From NCBI RefSeq assembly GCF_024256385.1, contig NZ_JAMLFW010000001.1, positions 4,464,001 to 4,528,000 of the forward strand: 64,000 bases of DNA, in the 5' to 3' direction. This document shows, one piece after another, positions 36,417-46,140 of the stretch. Every line of letters begins with the position of its first letter. Position 1 is the stretch's first letter. A program made the translations under genes and the position numbers. A model generated the notes under the pieces. That model saw only the letters and a list, made by a program, of their open reading frames with translations, did not search any database and was not told where the DNA came from. The DNA is from Anatilimnocola floriformis. Lineage in GTDB: Bacteria; Planctomycetota; Planctomycetia; Pirellulales; Pirellulaceae.

Positions 36417-37982
36417 TTAACGTTTTTTCTTCGGCTTCGACCTTTGTACCGGCTTCGCTGGCGGCGAGCCATTCGATTTTGGTTCGGGGGCCGCTTCGAT
36501 CGGAATGCCAGTCGCCGGATCGACAGGCGAGACGGTAATCTCAGTTGAAGTAGTTGCTTCCGCAGGCCTAGGACCAAATGCCGGCAGTTGCACGCCAATG
36601 GCGGCGGCGGCCGCGGTGAGCTTGTCCATGGTGATCAGTTCGCGTTGCAGAATTTTGAGCAGGGTCTGCAGGAACACGACGACCATCGGCCCGACGAGAA
36701 TGCCGATCGGGCCGAGCGATTGAATGCCGCCGATAACGCTTAGGAGCGCCAGCAGCGGATGCAAATTGGATTGGCCGTGCAGCACCATCGGCTTGATAAA
36801 GTTGTCTGCCGTCGACACGATCAGCGCGCCGTAAATGGCCAGGCCGACCGCCGGACCGAACTGCCCCGCATAGAGCCAGATGTACAAACTGACGGGAACC
36901 CACACCGTGGCCGCGCCCGTGAAGGGAACCATCGCGAGGACCATCGTCAACAACATCAGCAGCGCAACGGATTGTTGCAAACCGGGGACATAAAAACCGG
37001 CGATGTAAAAACCAATGCCGGCGAGAATTCCCTGCGCGACGGCAGAGAGAAGCGTCGCGGCAACCACCGCGCGACAGACGCGATCAAACTCATTGACGAG
37101 TTCGCGCACGTAACGCTCTTCCAGCGGCGAAAGGCGAATAGCACCATCGAGAATGCGCGAGCCTTCGGCGAATAAGAAAAAGAGCGTGGCGATCACAACG
37201 AGAATGCCCAGCACGACTTTGCCGACCAGGACCGCGGTTTCTTTGCCGCGCGAAATGATCGGCTCGTAATAATCCTTCATCAGAGCATCGATTTGCTCAT
37301 CCGAAGGATTCACGAGCTCTTTGACAAACGCTTGAAAGCCGCCGCCGAGGAGATCGCGTTTGTAGATGCGGAACTCAGCAATCGCATCGAGCAGGGCCTG
37401 GTCGGCTTCGGGGGAATCGGCATCGGCGGTTTGCAATGTTTCGAGTTGCTTTTGCAGCGATTCTGGAAAGGCGATCAAGCCGAGATCCTTACCCTTCCCA
37501 GCCGTCCGCCACTCTTCAATGGCGGCCAGGCGGGTGTAGGCATTGTGGATTCGTTTGTAGTTCGGCGTTTCGCCACGTCGCAGGAATTCTCGGTAGGAAT
37601 TGAGAGTGGCTTCGATTTGTTGCAGGTGGTCGCGGCGAGGAATATCGAGCGAATATGCGGCCCGCAGTTCATCGAGCTTCTCTCGCACATTGGTGCCGCG
37701 AACTTGCGAAGCGAGCGAAGCCCCCTGAGCACCGGCGAGCGTGAACACAAGGGCAGCCGGCGCGAGAACGCACAGCATGACCATGATCGTGGTCAGCGTC
37801 GCCGCCACGTAACGCTGCTTCCAACAGCGTTCGAGCATCCAGGTGTAGAGAGGATGAAAAACGACGACGAGCAGCGCAGCCAGGAACAACGGCAGCATGA
37901 ACGATGCCATCACGCGGAAGAACAACAGCGCGATGAGCACCAAGATCAGCAGTAGAACCAAAAAAGAAACCAGGCGTGCCAT
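36417..37982 (-). CDS. AI-2E family (PerM/YdiK-like) permease
   Basis: 521 residues. Strong N-terminal helices (LVSFLVLLLILVLIALLFF, FMLPLFLAALLVVVFHPLY, TTIMVMLCVLAPAALVF), a hydrophilic domain of about 150 residues, then five more helices including the family segment VVAATLLSAVAQGILAGIGFY and FIKPMVLHGQ. The C-terminus is Pro/Lys-rich and ends in a KKKR tail. The family name derives from AI-2 export in some members, but many export other substrates. The large central hydrophilic insert is longer than in the E. coli proteins. Confidence 0.88.
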   Translation of the reverse strand: MARLVSFLVLLLILVLIALLFFRVMASFMLPLFLAALLVVVFHPLYTWMLERCWKQRYVAATLTTIMVMLCVLAPAALVFTLAGAQGASLASQVRGTNVREKLDELRAAYSLDIPRRDHLQQIEATLNSYREFLRRGETPNYKRIHNAYTRLAAIEEWRTAGKGKDLGLIAFPESLQKQLETLQTADADSPEADQALLDAIAEFRIYKRDLLGGGFQAFVKELVNPSDEQIDALMKDYYEPIISRGKETAVLVGKVVLGILVVIATLFFLFAEGSRILDGAIRLSPLEERYVRELVNEFDRVCRAVVAATLLSAVAQGILAGIGFYIAGFYVPGLQQSVALLMLLTMVLAMVPFTGAATVWVPVSLYIWLYAGQFGPAVGLAIYGALIVSTADNFIKPMVLHGQSNLHPLLALLSVIGGIQSLGPIGILVGPMVVVFLQTLLKILQRELITMDKLTAAAAAIGVQLPAFGPRPAEATTSTEITVSPVDPATGIPIEAAPEPKSNGSPPAKPVQRSKPKKKR

Positions 37983-38170
37983 GCGATGCTCCAGCCTCCT
38001 GCATCATCGCGAAGAGGAGACGCCGAGACGTATCAAGATAAATCCATCCGCCCGCATTCTATCGGCAGCAAGCGGCTTCGCGTAGGTCAGCCGGGTATCG
38101 CCAGCTCGTGCGAAATCGCATCCAATGCTGACAGAAACAGAGGTATTTCGTTTTCTGCGAGAAAGTATTG

Positions 38171-38767
38171 ATGAGTGCTAACCACTGGCAGGGGATCACC
38201 CGCACGTTTGCCGCGGCTGTGGCGATTTTTCTGATCGGGGCGGTTTCGCCAATCGCTGTGTGGGGACAAGGTGCGCCGGATTGGCGGAAACTCGACTTTG
38301 CGAAGGGCCGCAAGTTGACCAAAATCCGCGTCGTCGTTCAGGACATGGGCTTCGCGGCTTCCCCAAAAATCAAAGCGGATTTCTCGATCGATCAGCCAGA
38401 AATACTCGAACTCTTGCAGAGCGCACTCGCCGATTCGCATATGCCGGTGCCCAGGTCGGAAGGCGGCTTCGCCGGTGCACTGCCGAAGATGCGCATCGAG
38501 GCAGTCACCAATCAAGATCGCTTTGCGATCCAAGTGTTCGAACGCTCATTCAATTTGAACGACAAATCGGAGTCGTACGACAGCGACCGAGTGTTCTGGT
38601 CCCCCGGTCTGGCATGCCTGCTGGAAGTTCTCCTGGAGAAGAACTCGGAAATTCGCTTGCCGCCGGTAGAGGTCTCGGCCTTGGCTGGCGAGCGACACAT
38701 CGCTGGGGACCTGAAGCAATTTCGGGAGAAAATCGCCAAGGTCCCTGCACTCCAGGACAAGCCTTGA
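38171..38767 (+). CDS. Secreted protein of unknown function
   Basis: 198 residues with a signal peptide (AAAVAIFLIGAVSPIAVWGQ). The mature part is mixed alpha/beta, with no motif I recognise. The ATG at 38171 is preferred to the TTG one codon earlier. It ends one base before the convergent fbp stop, so the two transcripts must overlap. Confidence 0.68.
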   Translation: MSANHWQGITRTFAAAVAIFLIGAVSPIAVWGQGAPDWRKLDFAKGRKLTKIRVVVQDMGFAASPKIKADFSIDQPEILELLQSALADSHMPVPRSEGGFAGALPKMRIEAVTNQDRFAIQVFERSFNLNDKSESYDSDRVFWSPGLACLLEVLLEKNSEIRLPPVEVSALAGERHIAGDLKQFREKIAKVPALQDKP

Positions 38768-39763
38768 TTACTGCATGATCTTCGCCAGCAGCGCCATTTC
38801 CTCCCGGCTGCCGACGACCAGCGGTGTGCGCTGATGGAGCGTCGTCGGCTGGATTTCGAGGATTCGTTTTCGCCCGTCGGTGGCCATGCCGCCCGCTTGT
38901 TCGGCGAGCATCGCGATGGGGTTGGCTTCGTACAGCAGTCGCAGCTTGCCGGTCGAATGCGATTTGGTCGGCGGATAGATGAATACGCCACCCTTTAGCA
39001 GCATGCGATGAAAATCGGCGACCAGCGAGCCGATGTAGCGTGAGGAATAGGTCCGGCCCGTTTTGCCCGAGCGGAGAATCGAGAGATATTCTTTGTATTC
39101 GTCTGGAAAGCTGTCGTAGTTGGCTTCGTTGCAGCTGTACTGCTTGCCGCATTCCGGCATCGTGATCTTCTCGTGGCTGAGCAAGTACGCACCGATCGAC
39201 GGATCGAGCGTGAAGCCAGCCACGCCGTTGCCGGCTGTGTAGACGAGCATCGTCGACGAGCCGTAGACGACATATCCCGCCGCGATTTGCCGATAGCCGG
39301 GTTGCAGTACGTCGCTCATGATGTCGCGCGTACCGGTCGGATCGGGCTCACGCTTCAGAATCGAAAAAATCGTGCCCACGCTGACGTTGACGTCAATGTT
39401 GCTCGAGCCATCGAGCGGGTCGAAGACGACCACGTGCTTGCCGTGCTTGCGATCGCGCTCGACGACCACCGGATCGTCATCTTCTTCCGAGGCCATGATC
39501 GCTACGTTGCCGCGATTGCCGAGAAACTTCATCAGCACCTGGTTGGCGATAACGTCGAGCTTCTGCTGCACTTCGCCTTGGACGTTTTCATTGTCCGTCG
39601 CTCCCAGCACATCGGCGCTGATCCCCGCTCGGCGAACCTGAGCCGCGATGATCTTCGTCGCCAGCGTGATGCCCGACAACAGCCAGGAAAACTCACCGCT
39701 GGCCTGCGGATGATGACGGCGTTGTTCTTCGAGAATGTGCTGCTGAACGGTTTGAAGAAGCAT
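38768..39763 (-). CDS. fbp: Fructose-1,6-bisphosphatase, class I
   Basis: Gluconeogenic hydrolysis of fructose 1,6-bisphosphate in the cytoplasm. 331 residues. Motifs: MASEEDDDP (metal site), FDPLDGSSNIDVNVSVGTIFSI, RYIGSLVADFHRMLLKGGVFIYPP and KLRLLYEANPIAMLAEQAGG. All are standard. Confidence 0.96.
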   Translation of the reverse strand: MLLQTVQQHILEEQRRHHPQASGEFSWLLSGITLATKIIAAQVRRAGISADVLGATDNENVQGEVQQKLDVIANQVLMKFLGNRGNVAIMASEEDDDPVVVERDRKHGKHVVVFDPLDGSSNIDVNVSVGTIFSILKREPDPTGTRDIMSDVLQPGYRQIAAGYVVYGSSTMLVYTAGNGVAGFTLDPSIGAYLLSHEKITMPECGKQYSCNEANYDSFPDEYKEYLSILRSGKTGRTYSSRYIGSLVADFHRMLLKGGVFIYPPTKSHSTGKLRLLYEANPIAMLAEQAGGMATDGRKRILEIQPTTLHQRTPLVVGSREEMALLAKIMQ

Positions 39764-39895
39764 GGGGGGAAGGGGCTAGAGGTTAAGGGCCAGGGTGAGG
39801 GGTTGAAGCGGTTCGACTTGCTTTTGCACTTTCAGTTATCGTAGCGGAAGCAAAGAAGAGTGCAGAAGATGAGACTGGCCAAGTTTGAATTTCTT

Positions 39896-40408
39896 TTACC
39901 TGCCGCTCACTTCCAAATTGCTTGCCAGAAAGTCCAATGCACCCGCCACCGCCATTTGCTGTCGCTCAATTCGGGCCAGCGGCGGAAGGTGCAACTTTTT
40001 GGTCCACACTTCGGCTGATTCCTCTCCCTTGCGCGCTCCCACGGCCAGCCACACCACGCCATCGAGGTCGGCTGGCGCATTCGGGCCAAGATGCCCAGTA
40101 ATGGCGATCGAGACATCGGCTTCCGGAATTTTTGTCAGCACGCGTTGGGCCATCTGTTGAGCGACAATTTCGCTGACGGGGCCCGGATCGGCGAGCAGTT
40201 GCTGGGAAATATCGAGCAGCGCGTGCTTCGTTTCGTTTCGATAAACAATCACGCCGCCGCACAGCCGGGCCGAAATTCCCGCCACGGCGGTAAGTGCACC
40301 GGCCACCAGTCCGCCGGTGCAACTTTCTGCCGTAGCCACTTTTTTTTGTCGCGTCGCCAAGAGTTGAGCAACACGGCGGGCCTGAGCGTTGATCTCGGAA
40401 GTATCCAT
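39896..40408 (-). CDS. pncC: CinA-like C-terminal amidohydrolase (NMN deamidase)
   Basis: 170 residues forming the stand-alone C-terminal domain of CinA, which deamidates nicotinamide mononucleotide to recycle NAD. The nucleophile is in TAESCTGGLVAGALTAVAG; GGVIVYRNETKHALL and ITGHLGPN follow. It is 52 bases from, and divergent to, rlmN. The symbol pncC is inferred from the domain only. Confidence 0.9.
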   Translation of the reverse strand: MDTSEINAQARRVAQLLATRQKKVATAESCTGGLVAGALTAVAGISARLCGGVIVYRNETKHALLDISQQLLADPGPVSEIVAQQMAQRVLTKIPEADVSIAITGHLGPNAPADLDGVVWLAVGARKGEESAEVWTKKLHLPPLARIERQQMAVAGALDFLASNLEVSGR

Positions 40409-40460
40409 CTCTTCAAGATACCACGTCTGCTTTTCCTGCCGTTGGCTACAATAGTGCGGA

Positions 40461-41498
40461 ATGCATAATCTTTACGACCTCACGCCAAACGACCTGACGC
40501 AACTCCTCACCGAGTGGGAATTTGCTACTGCGCACGCGCGGCCGTTGTGGCGGCATTTGTATCGCGATCTGGCAACCGAGCTTGCCACGATCGCCGAGTT
40601 GCCGCCGAAGTTGCTCGCGCGATTGCAGGCCGAAGCGACACTGGGGCACCTTACCGCCGCGAAGAGTGTGCAGTCGCAGGATGGCCGCACGAACAAGTTT
40701 CTGCTGAATCTGCGCGATGGTGAACAAATTGAAACAGTGCAGATGGAGTACGGCGAAGGTCCGCAAACGCGCACGACGGCCTGCCTGAGTTCGCAGGTCG
40801 GCTGCGCGCTGGGTTGCGTGTTCTGTGCGACGGGGCAGATGGGATTTACACGCAATCTAACCAGCGGCGAAATTGTCGCGCAAGCTCTCTATGTAGCTCG
40901 TCGTTGTCGCGAGCAGGGGCAGCGGCTGAGCAACCTGGTGCTGATGGGAATGGGCGAACCGCTGCTGAACTACGAGGCGGTGATGACCGCACTCGAGATC
41001 CTGCACAACTCAGCCGGTCTCGCCATCGGCGCAAAGCAGATAACAATTAGCACGGTCGGCGTCATTCCCGGCATCGTGCGATTGGCCGATGAAGGACGAA
41101 AATATTCGCTGGCTGTTTCGCTGCATGCGGGAAATCAACCTGAGCGATTGGCGATGATTCCAGCAGCGCACCCTTGGCCGGTTGCGGAATTGTTGGCGGC
41201 CTGTCGCTACTACACCGAGAAGTTGCAGCAGAAGATATTTTTCGAATGGACGCTCATCGCGGGGAAAAATGATTCCACCGACCAAGCTCGCGAACTAGCC
41301 GAACTGCTGCAAGGAATTCCCTGTCAGGTGAATTTGATCCCGCTCAACCCGACCGTCGGTTTCGACGGTCAAGCCGGAGACACCGCGGCGATCGCAGCAT
41401 TTCGAAACATTCTCGCAGAGCGGCAGATCCCCAGCAGCGTTCGCCAGCGTCGCGGCATCGAGATCGCAGCGGGCTGCGGACAGTTGGCCGTGACTTAG
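40461..41498 (+). CDS. rlmN: Dual-specificity 23S rRNA/tRNA adenine-C2 methyltransferase
   Basis: A radical-SAM enzyme that methylates A2503 of 23S rRNA and A37 of some tRNAs. The cluster motif is C-x3-C-x2-C in CALGCVFCATGQMGF. GEPLLNYEAV and ISTVGVIPGI follow, and the resolving Cys near the C-terminus is in GIEIAAGCGQL. The length (345 residues) fits RlmN rather than Cfr; Cfr cannot be excluded by motif alone. Its stop overlaps the H1-like gene stop by four bases. Confidence 0.95.
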   Translation: MHNLYDLTPNDLTQLLTEWEFATAHARPLWRHLYRDLATELATIAELPPKLLARLQAEATLGHLTAAKSVQSQDGRTNKFLLNLRDGEQIETVQMEYGEGPQTRTTACLSSQVGCALGCVFCATGQMGFTRNLTSGEIVAQALYVARRCREQGQRLSNLVLMGMGEPLLNYEAVMTALEILHNSAGLAIGAKQITISTVGVIPGIVRLADEGRKYSLAVSLHAGNQPERLAMIPAAHPWPVAELLAACRYYTEKLQQKIFFEWTLIAGKNDSTDQARELAELLQGIPCQVNLIPLNPTVGFDGQAGDTAAIAAFRNILAERQIPSSVRQRRGIEIAAGCGQLAVT

Positions 41499-41827
41499 GC
41501 ACTCTTCTTCTTGGCGGTCTTTTTCTTCGTCGCCCGTTTCTTGCGAGTGGCCGCGGCCTTTTTCGCTGATGCTACTCGCGCCGACTTTGGTCGAGCTGCC
41601 GATGCAGCGCCGCCGAGCTTGCCACCCTTCTTAGCCGGGGCTTTGTTCACTTTCTTGCCGCGGCCGGAGCCGGACTTCTTTCCACCGCCGCTCATCTTGT
41701 TGACCGTGGCCCAGGCCCGCGCCTCGGCGGTCTCTTCGGAGACGCCGCGGTCCTCGTAGCCTTCAGCGATATGCTCGGCCTGACGTTTTTGCTTATCGGT
41801 GTACTTGTCCTTGTCGCCGCGTGGCAT
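41495..41827 (-). CDS. Histone-H1-like/plasmid-stabilisation-type DNA-binding protein
   Basis: 110 residues. The N-terminal 45 residues form the KDKYTDKQKRQAEHIAEGYE domain with VSEETAEARAWATVNK, a short helical module that often occurs alone. The C-terminal 65 residues are Lys/Ala-rich with AKKxA-type repeats like histone H1 tails. It would bind DNA non-specifically. It is probably monocistronic. Confidence 0.82.
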   Translation of the reverse strand: MPRGDKDKYTDKQKRQAEHIAEGYEDRGVSEETAEARAWATVNKMSGGGKKSGSGRGKKVNKAPAKKGGKLGGAASAARPKSARVASAKKAAATRKKRATKKKTAKKKSA

Positions 41828-41863
41828 GACTTCGCTCCAGAGTGAAGTGCAGAAACAGAACTA

Positions 41864-41896
41864 CCCCGCGATGGACGAGGGATCGCCATCGCGGGG
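41864..41896 (-). terminator. Perfect hairpin between lipoprotein and H1-like genes
   Basis: An 11-base perfect stem (CCCCGCGATGG, 41864-41874, with 41886-41896) around an 11-base loop lies between the small lipoprotein stop and the H1-like start. On the minus strand it is followed by TAGTTCTGTTTCT, which is T-rich but weak. Confidence 0.45.
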
Positions 41897-41971
41897 CAGC
41901 ACGGTTTGCGTCACGCTCGGCACATTCTCGGGGAGGCGTGCCAAGTCGCATCGCGAATATTAATTGCCAGC

Positions 41972-42226
41972 TTACGGGACGGCCGGCGGCGGATTGGTCT
42001 TTTCGACTTCCTTGTTGATGGCGTCGTTGGCTTCGCGCTTCTCTTGGAGAATCTTCTTTCCTTCTTCCATCTTCGTGTCTTGGAGCTCGCGCTCCTTATC
42101 GGTGATCTTCTTGGCGGCGTTCTTCTCGGCGTCGTGCACGTCCTTGATCTCGCTGTTCACGCTTTTTTGACAGCCAGCCAAACCGAGCCCCGCGGCCAAC
42201 ATCAAACCTAAGATGATTTTCTTCAT
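41972..42226 (-). CDS. Small lipoprotein with coiled coil
   Basis: 84 residues. Lipoprotein signal ending GLGLAGC, then a highly charged helical region (residues 25-75) with heptad-like spacing, ending in NPPPAVP. The form recalls small outer-membrane or wall-spacer lipoproteins. Function is inferred from shape only. Confidence 0.78.
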   Translation of the reverse strand: MKKIILGLMLAAGLGLAGCQKSVNSEIKDVHDAEKNAAKKITDKERELQDTKMEEGKKILQEKREANDAINKEVEKTNPPPAVP

Positions 42227-42478
42227 TGCATGTACTCCAACAGATTCAGCTGCCCGTTCGAGGCAGGCGCACAGCCGAGTAGGTAGTTGATCTATGCCTC
42301 GTCTGGTCGGGAGCGTTGAAGCTCACTAACCAACTGCGATGGCCTTAATGCAAAGTGCGGGCCAGACCTGCGAAAGATGCAAAAACAGCCTGTTTTCCAG
42401 CGAGAATCGCGGTTCGCTAGCCAGCAGCTGGTGCGAGCACAAGCAAGCTGCCCGCGCGACGATCAAGAAAGATGACAA

Positions 42479-43861
42479 TCACGATACGCACTGCGAGCGC
42501 AACTCTGCAGCGAGAAAGAACGAGCCAGTGATGCAGATCAAGTCGTTGTCGCTGGCCAGTGAACGAGCCCGTTGCCAAGCCGCTTGCGGCTCGGCGGCGA
42601 GTTCCACTTTTTCTCCGGCTCCTAACGAGTGGGCAAGGTCGCACAGTTCTTCGGGTTCTACGGCGCGAGGATTGTTGACGTACTTCGTCACAATCACACG
42701 ATCGAATTTAGGGAGCAGCAGTTTCAGCATGCCCGTGGGATCTTTGTCGCGACTGCTGGCGAAGAGCAGAATTCGACAACCGCCGTTTTGCTTCGCCGGA
42801 GGAAAACGCAAATCGAGCGCAGCGAGCAAGGCTTCGATCGAAGCCAGATTGTGCGCGACGTCGAGAATGACCGTCGGACTCTCGCGCACGACTTCGATCC
42901 GGGCAGTGCAGCAGGCTTCGGCCAGGCCGACGCGGATGTCGTCTTCGCTGATTCGGAATTCGCGTTGCGGCTGCAGCGCACGCACGACGGCGATGGCCGT
43001 CGCAGCATTGGTGGCCTGGTGTTCGCCGAGCATGCCGACCGGAAATGGCCCCAGCTTCGTTTTGGGCGATTCTGCAGGTTCGCGATACTCGACCTGCATC
43101 CTTCCCGCCGCATCGGTCTCCACGCTGAAATCAAAATCGATTCCCCGCTGCAGCAGCGGCGCTTGTTGCAGGATCGCTACCGATTCGATTGCGTTGCGCG
43201 GCTCTTCTTCGCACACGCCGCACACCACCGGTACGCCCGGCTTGATGATGCCCGCCTTCTCGCGAGCGATGGCAGCGAGCGTGTTGCCGAGCTGCTTGAC
43301 GTGATCGAAGCTGATGCTGGTGATCACCGACAGCCGCGGCGTGCAAATATTCGTCGAATCGAGTCGGCCGCCGAGCCCAACCTCTAGCACGACCGCTTCC
43401 GCCCCCGAGCGGGCAAAGTGCAACAGCCCCATCGCCGTGGTGATTTCAAAAAACGTCGGACAACGATTGAGTGGCTCGCGCTCTTCCAGCTTGAGTGTCG
43501 CCGCTTCCAGATCGGCGGCGAGTTGCACGAACTCTTGTTCCGTACAAAGCTGACCGTTGATGACAAAGCGTTCTTCCAGTCGCTCGAGATGCGGCGACGT
43601 GTAGAGGCCCGTCTTGTATCCAGCCGCTTGTAGGATGCGGGCGATCATCGTCGCCGTCGAACCCTTACCCTTGGTGCCCGCGATGTGCACGATCGGATAA
43701 GCCCGATGCGGATCTCCGACCAGACGCAGCAGCGCTTGCATCCGTTCGAGCTTCAGCCCGCCGGTACGATACGGGATCTGCGTCGTCCGCTCATAATTGA
43801 TGCGGCTGAAGAGAAATTCGAGGGCCGATGTACGATCGACAACGGCGAACGGGGCGGGCAT
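42479..43861 (-). CDS. folC: Folylpolyglutamate synthase/dihydrofolate synthase
   Basis: 460 residues. Adds glutamate to folate (and to dihydropteroate). P-loop HIAGTKGKGSTATMIARIL, then YTSPHLERLEERFVING, VGLGGRLDSTN, and EHQATNAATAIAVV. The C-terminal Mur-ligase domain is complete (ESPTVILDVAHNLASIEALL). Standard length. Confidence 0.94.
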   Translation of the reverse strand: MPAPFAVVDRTSALEFLFSRINYERTTQIPYRTGGLKLERMQALLRLVGDPHRAYPIVHIAGTKGKGSTATMIARILQAAGYKTGLYTSPHLERLEERFVINGQLCTEQEFVQLAADLEAATLKLEEREPLNRCPTFFEITTAMGLLHFARSGAEAVVLEVGLGGRLDSTNICTPRLSVITSISFDHVKQLGNTLAAIAREKAGIIKPGVPVVCGVCEEEPRNAIESVAILQQAPLLQRGIDFDFSVETDAAGRMQVEYREPAESPKTKLGPFPVGMLGEHQATNAATAIAVVRALQPQREFRISEDDIRVGLAEACCTARIEVVRESPTVILDVAHNLASIEALLAALDLRFPPAKQNGGCRILLFASSRDKDPTGMLKLLLPKFDRVIVTKYVNNPRAVEPEELCDLAHSLGAGEKVELAAEPQAAWQRARSLASDNDLICITGSFFLAAELRSQCVS

Positions 43862-43989
43862 GAATCACCGGAGCTAGGTCAAAAGCAAGGGTGTCATCCT
43901 ACCTTTTCGGCCGCCCGTTGTGTCGGACCTGGACGCTGCCAGCACCAAGAAAAATAGTTTGCCTAGTAAAAATCGACCAACTGCCGATA

Positions 43990-44421
43990 ATGGCAAGCAT
44001 GAAGCGTGCGCTCCTGATCGTCGTCGGCTGGCTGAGTGTCGCACTCGCCGTGGCCGGCGCGGTGTTGCCGGTGCTCCCTTGCACCCCTTTCGTCCTGCTG
44101 GCAGCCGTTTGCTTCGCACGCAGCAGCCCGCAAGCCATGCGGCGCCTCCGGCGGTCTCCTCTGCTCGGCCCCATCCTCCGCGATTGGCAACGCCAGCGCG
44201 GCATGCGCCTGACGGCCAAAATTTCGGCCGTGGTCGTGGCCATCGCCGCTCCGGCGATCACTTTTGCCGTGCAACGGCAGTTGAGCGTTCCGTTCTTCAT
44301 CTCGCTGGCCGGTGGAGCGGCGGCAATCGCCATCGTCTGCTATTTGCCGACGGTTCGCCCGACAGAAACTTCTGAGAATGACGAAGAGCCGGCCACGGAA
44401 AATGTCCGCAGCGCTGCCTAA
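43990..44421 (+). CDS. DUF454 (YbaN-like) membrane protein
   Basis: 143 residues. The core LIVVGWLSVALAVAGAVLPVLPCTPFVLLAAVCFARSS is characteristic of DUF454, followed by SPLLGPILRDWQRQRGM and two more helices. The ATG at 43990 or 43999 starts the protein; the frame extends upstream without similarity. Function of the family is unknown. Confidence 0.85.
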   Translation: MASMKRALLIVVGWLSVALAVAGAVLPVLPCTPFVLLAAVCFARSSPQAMRRLRRSPLLGPILRDWQRQRGMRLTAKISAVVVAIAAPAITFAVQRQLSVPFFISLAGGAAAIAIVCYLPTVRPTETSENDEEPATENVRSAA

Positions 44422-44514
44422 TGCCGACGTTCGTCGTCGCCTCTTGATTCTGCTGCGTGCAGCTATTCAACTGATGAGCCGGTTTGGATCGGTTCATTTC
44501 TCCAGGAATCCGCC

Positions 44515-46008
44515 ATGAAGTTTAATGTTCGTTACTACCTCGCCGCAGCGCTTGCGCTCGTTGGCGTTGGCTCGGCGCAGGCCGAAATCAAATTGCCCAA
44601 GCTGTTCGGCGACCACATGGTGCTGCAGCGCGAGACCGAAGCCAACCTCTGGGGCTGGGCGGCTCCGGGTGAAGAAGTGAAGGTCTCGCTCGGCGAAGCC
44701 ACCGTCACCACCAAGGCCGACGACAGCGGCAAGTGGAAGACCAAGATCAAGACCGGCGCTGCCGGCGGTCCGCACGAGCTGAAGTTCAAGGGCTCGAACG
44801 AAGTGACGCTGAAGGATGTCTACCTCGGCGAAGTTTGGATCGCGTCGGGTCAGTCGAACATGGAATGGACCGTGTCGAGCTCGCTCAATCCGCAAGAAGA
44901 AGCCGCCAACGCCAAGCATCCGCTGATCCGCATGATCAAGGTGCAACGGATTCCGGCCGAAAAGCCCGTCGATGATATTCCGGTTGATCCCGGCACGAAG
45001 AAGACCACGCCGACCAGTGGTTGGGCTGTTTGCTCGCCGGAAACCGCCCCCTCGTTTTCAGCCGTTGGCTACTACTTTGCCCGTTACTTGAATCAAGAAT
45101 TGGCCGGTGTGCCGGTCGGCATTGTCAACGACAACTGGGGCGGCACGGTGTGCGAAGCTTGGACCAGCAACGAAGCTCTCGCGGCTGTTCCCTCGCTGAA
45201 GTATTTGGCGGATCGGAAGATCGAAAATCTGCCGGAACGGCCCGATCCCAAAGATCCCACGAAAAAGCTGCCGCCGAAGTTCGATGCCAATCAACCTGCC
45301 GTGCTCTTCAACGGCATGCTGGCTCCGGTCATTCCGCTGAGCATTCGCGGCGCGATCTGGTATCAAGGTGAATCGAACGTCGGTCGTGCGCATGAATATG
45401 CGACGTTGTTCCCGACGATGATCGCCGATTGGCGCGCCCGCTTCGGCCAAGGCGATTTCCCGTTTCTCTTTGTGCAACTCGCTCCCTACAGGTACAACAG
45501 CAGCCCGCGCCTGGCCGAGCTCTGGGATGCGCAAAACAAGACGCTGGCGACCTCACCGAACACCGGCATGTGCGTGACGACCGACATCACCACCATCGGA
45601 GACATCCACCCGAAGAACAAGCAAGACGTGGGCAAGCGGCTGGCCTTGTGGGCCTTGGCAAATACCTACGGCAAGAAGGACCTTGTTTACTCCGGCCCGC
45701 TGTATGACTCGTCGGAAGTCGAAGGAAACAAGATCCGCGTCAAATTCAAGCACGGCGCTGGTTTGACTGCCAAGGATGACAAACCTCTGACCTACTTCCA
45801 AATCGCTGGCGAAGACGAAAAGTTCGTCGATGCCAAGGCGACCATCGATGGCGAAACCATCGTCGTCACCAGCGAAGAAGTGCAAAAGCCCGTCGCCGTT
45901 CGCTTCGCCTGGAACGAACTCGCCGAGCCGAATCTCTTCAACAAAGCCGGCCTGCCTGCTTCGCCGTTCCGGACCGACTCGTTCAAGTTGCTCACGGGAC
46001 CCAAGTAG
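44515..46008 (+). CDS. Sialate O-acetylesterase (SASA family), secreted
   Basis: 497 residues with a signal peptide (residues 1-23). The nucleophile motif is GQSNMEW (Ser114), with a later IWYQGESNVG motif and an acid/base pair near MCVTTDITTIGDIHPKNKQ. It removes acetyl groups from sialic acid or other sugars outside the cell. AGGA lies eight bases before the ATG. No sialidase is adjacent; the sialidase-like protein lies about 5 kb away. Confidence 0.92.
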   Translation: MKFNVRYYLAAALALVGVGSAQAEIKLPKLFGDHMVLQRETEANLWGWAAPGEEVKVSLGEATVTTKADDSGKWKTKIKTGAAGGPHELKFKGSNEVTLKDVYLGEVWIASGQSNMEWTVSSSLNPQEEAANAKHPLIRMIKVQRIPAEKPVDDIPVDPGTKKTTPTSGWAVCSPETAPSFSAVGYYFARYLNQELAGVPVGIVNDNWGGTVCEAWTSNEALAAVPSLKYLADRKIENLPERPDPKDPTKKLPPKFDANQPAVLFNGMLAPVIPLSIRGAIWYQGESNVGRAHEYATLFPTMIADWRARFGQGDFPFLFVQLAPYRYNSSPRLAELWDAQNKTLATSPNTGMCVTTDITTIGDIHPKNKQDVGKRLALWALANTYGKKDLVYSGPLYDSSEVEGNKIRVKFKHGAGLTAKDDKPLTYFQIAGEDEKFVDAKATIDGETIVVTSEEVQKPVAVRFAWNELAEPNLFNKAGLPASPFRTDSFKLLTGPK

Positions 46009-46032
46009 TCGTCTGTCTCTGTATTTGCATTC

Positions 46033-46079
46033 ACTCCCTCTCCTCGGTACGCCGGGGAGAGGGTCGGGGTGAGGGGCTA
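46033..46079. repeat. GC-rich dispersed repeat, 5' of the cytochrome gene
   Basis: Begins ACTCCCTCTCCTCGGTACG and ends GGGGTGAGGGGCTA, nearly identical to the unit at 24924-24968. It is 25 bases after the esterase stop and 62 bases before the monoheme cytochrome gene, in the same orientation as the copy on the other side. Confidence 0.8.
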
Positions 46080-46140
46080 ACCTTCAAACAGCCCTTGCCC
46101 TTCACTCGCTCCCCATTCCCAGCTTCAAGCAAGGAACATC

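Noticed and set aside
42339-43304. A plus-strand open frame opposite folC
   Set aside because: Ser/Arg-rich shadow of folC codon structure; folC itself carries all family motifs.
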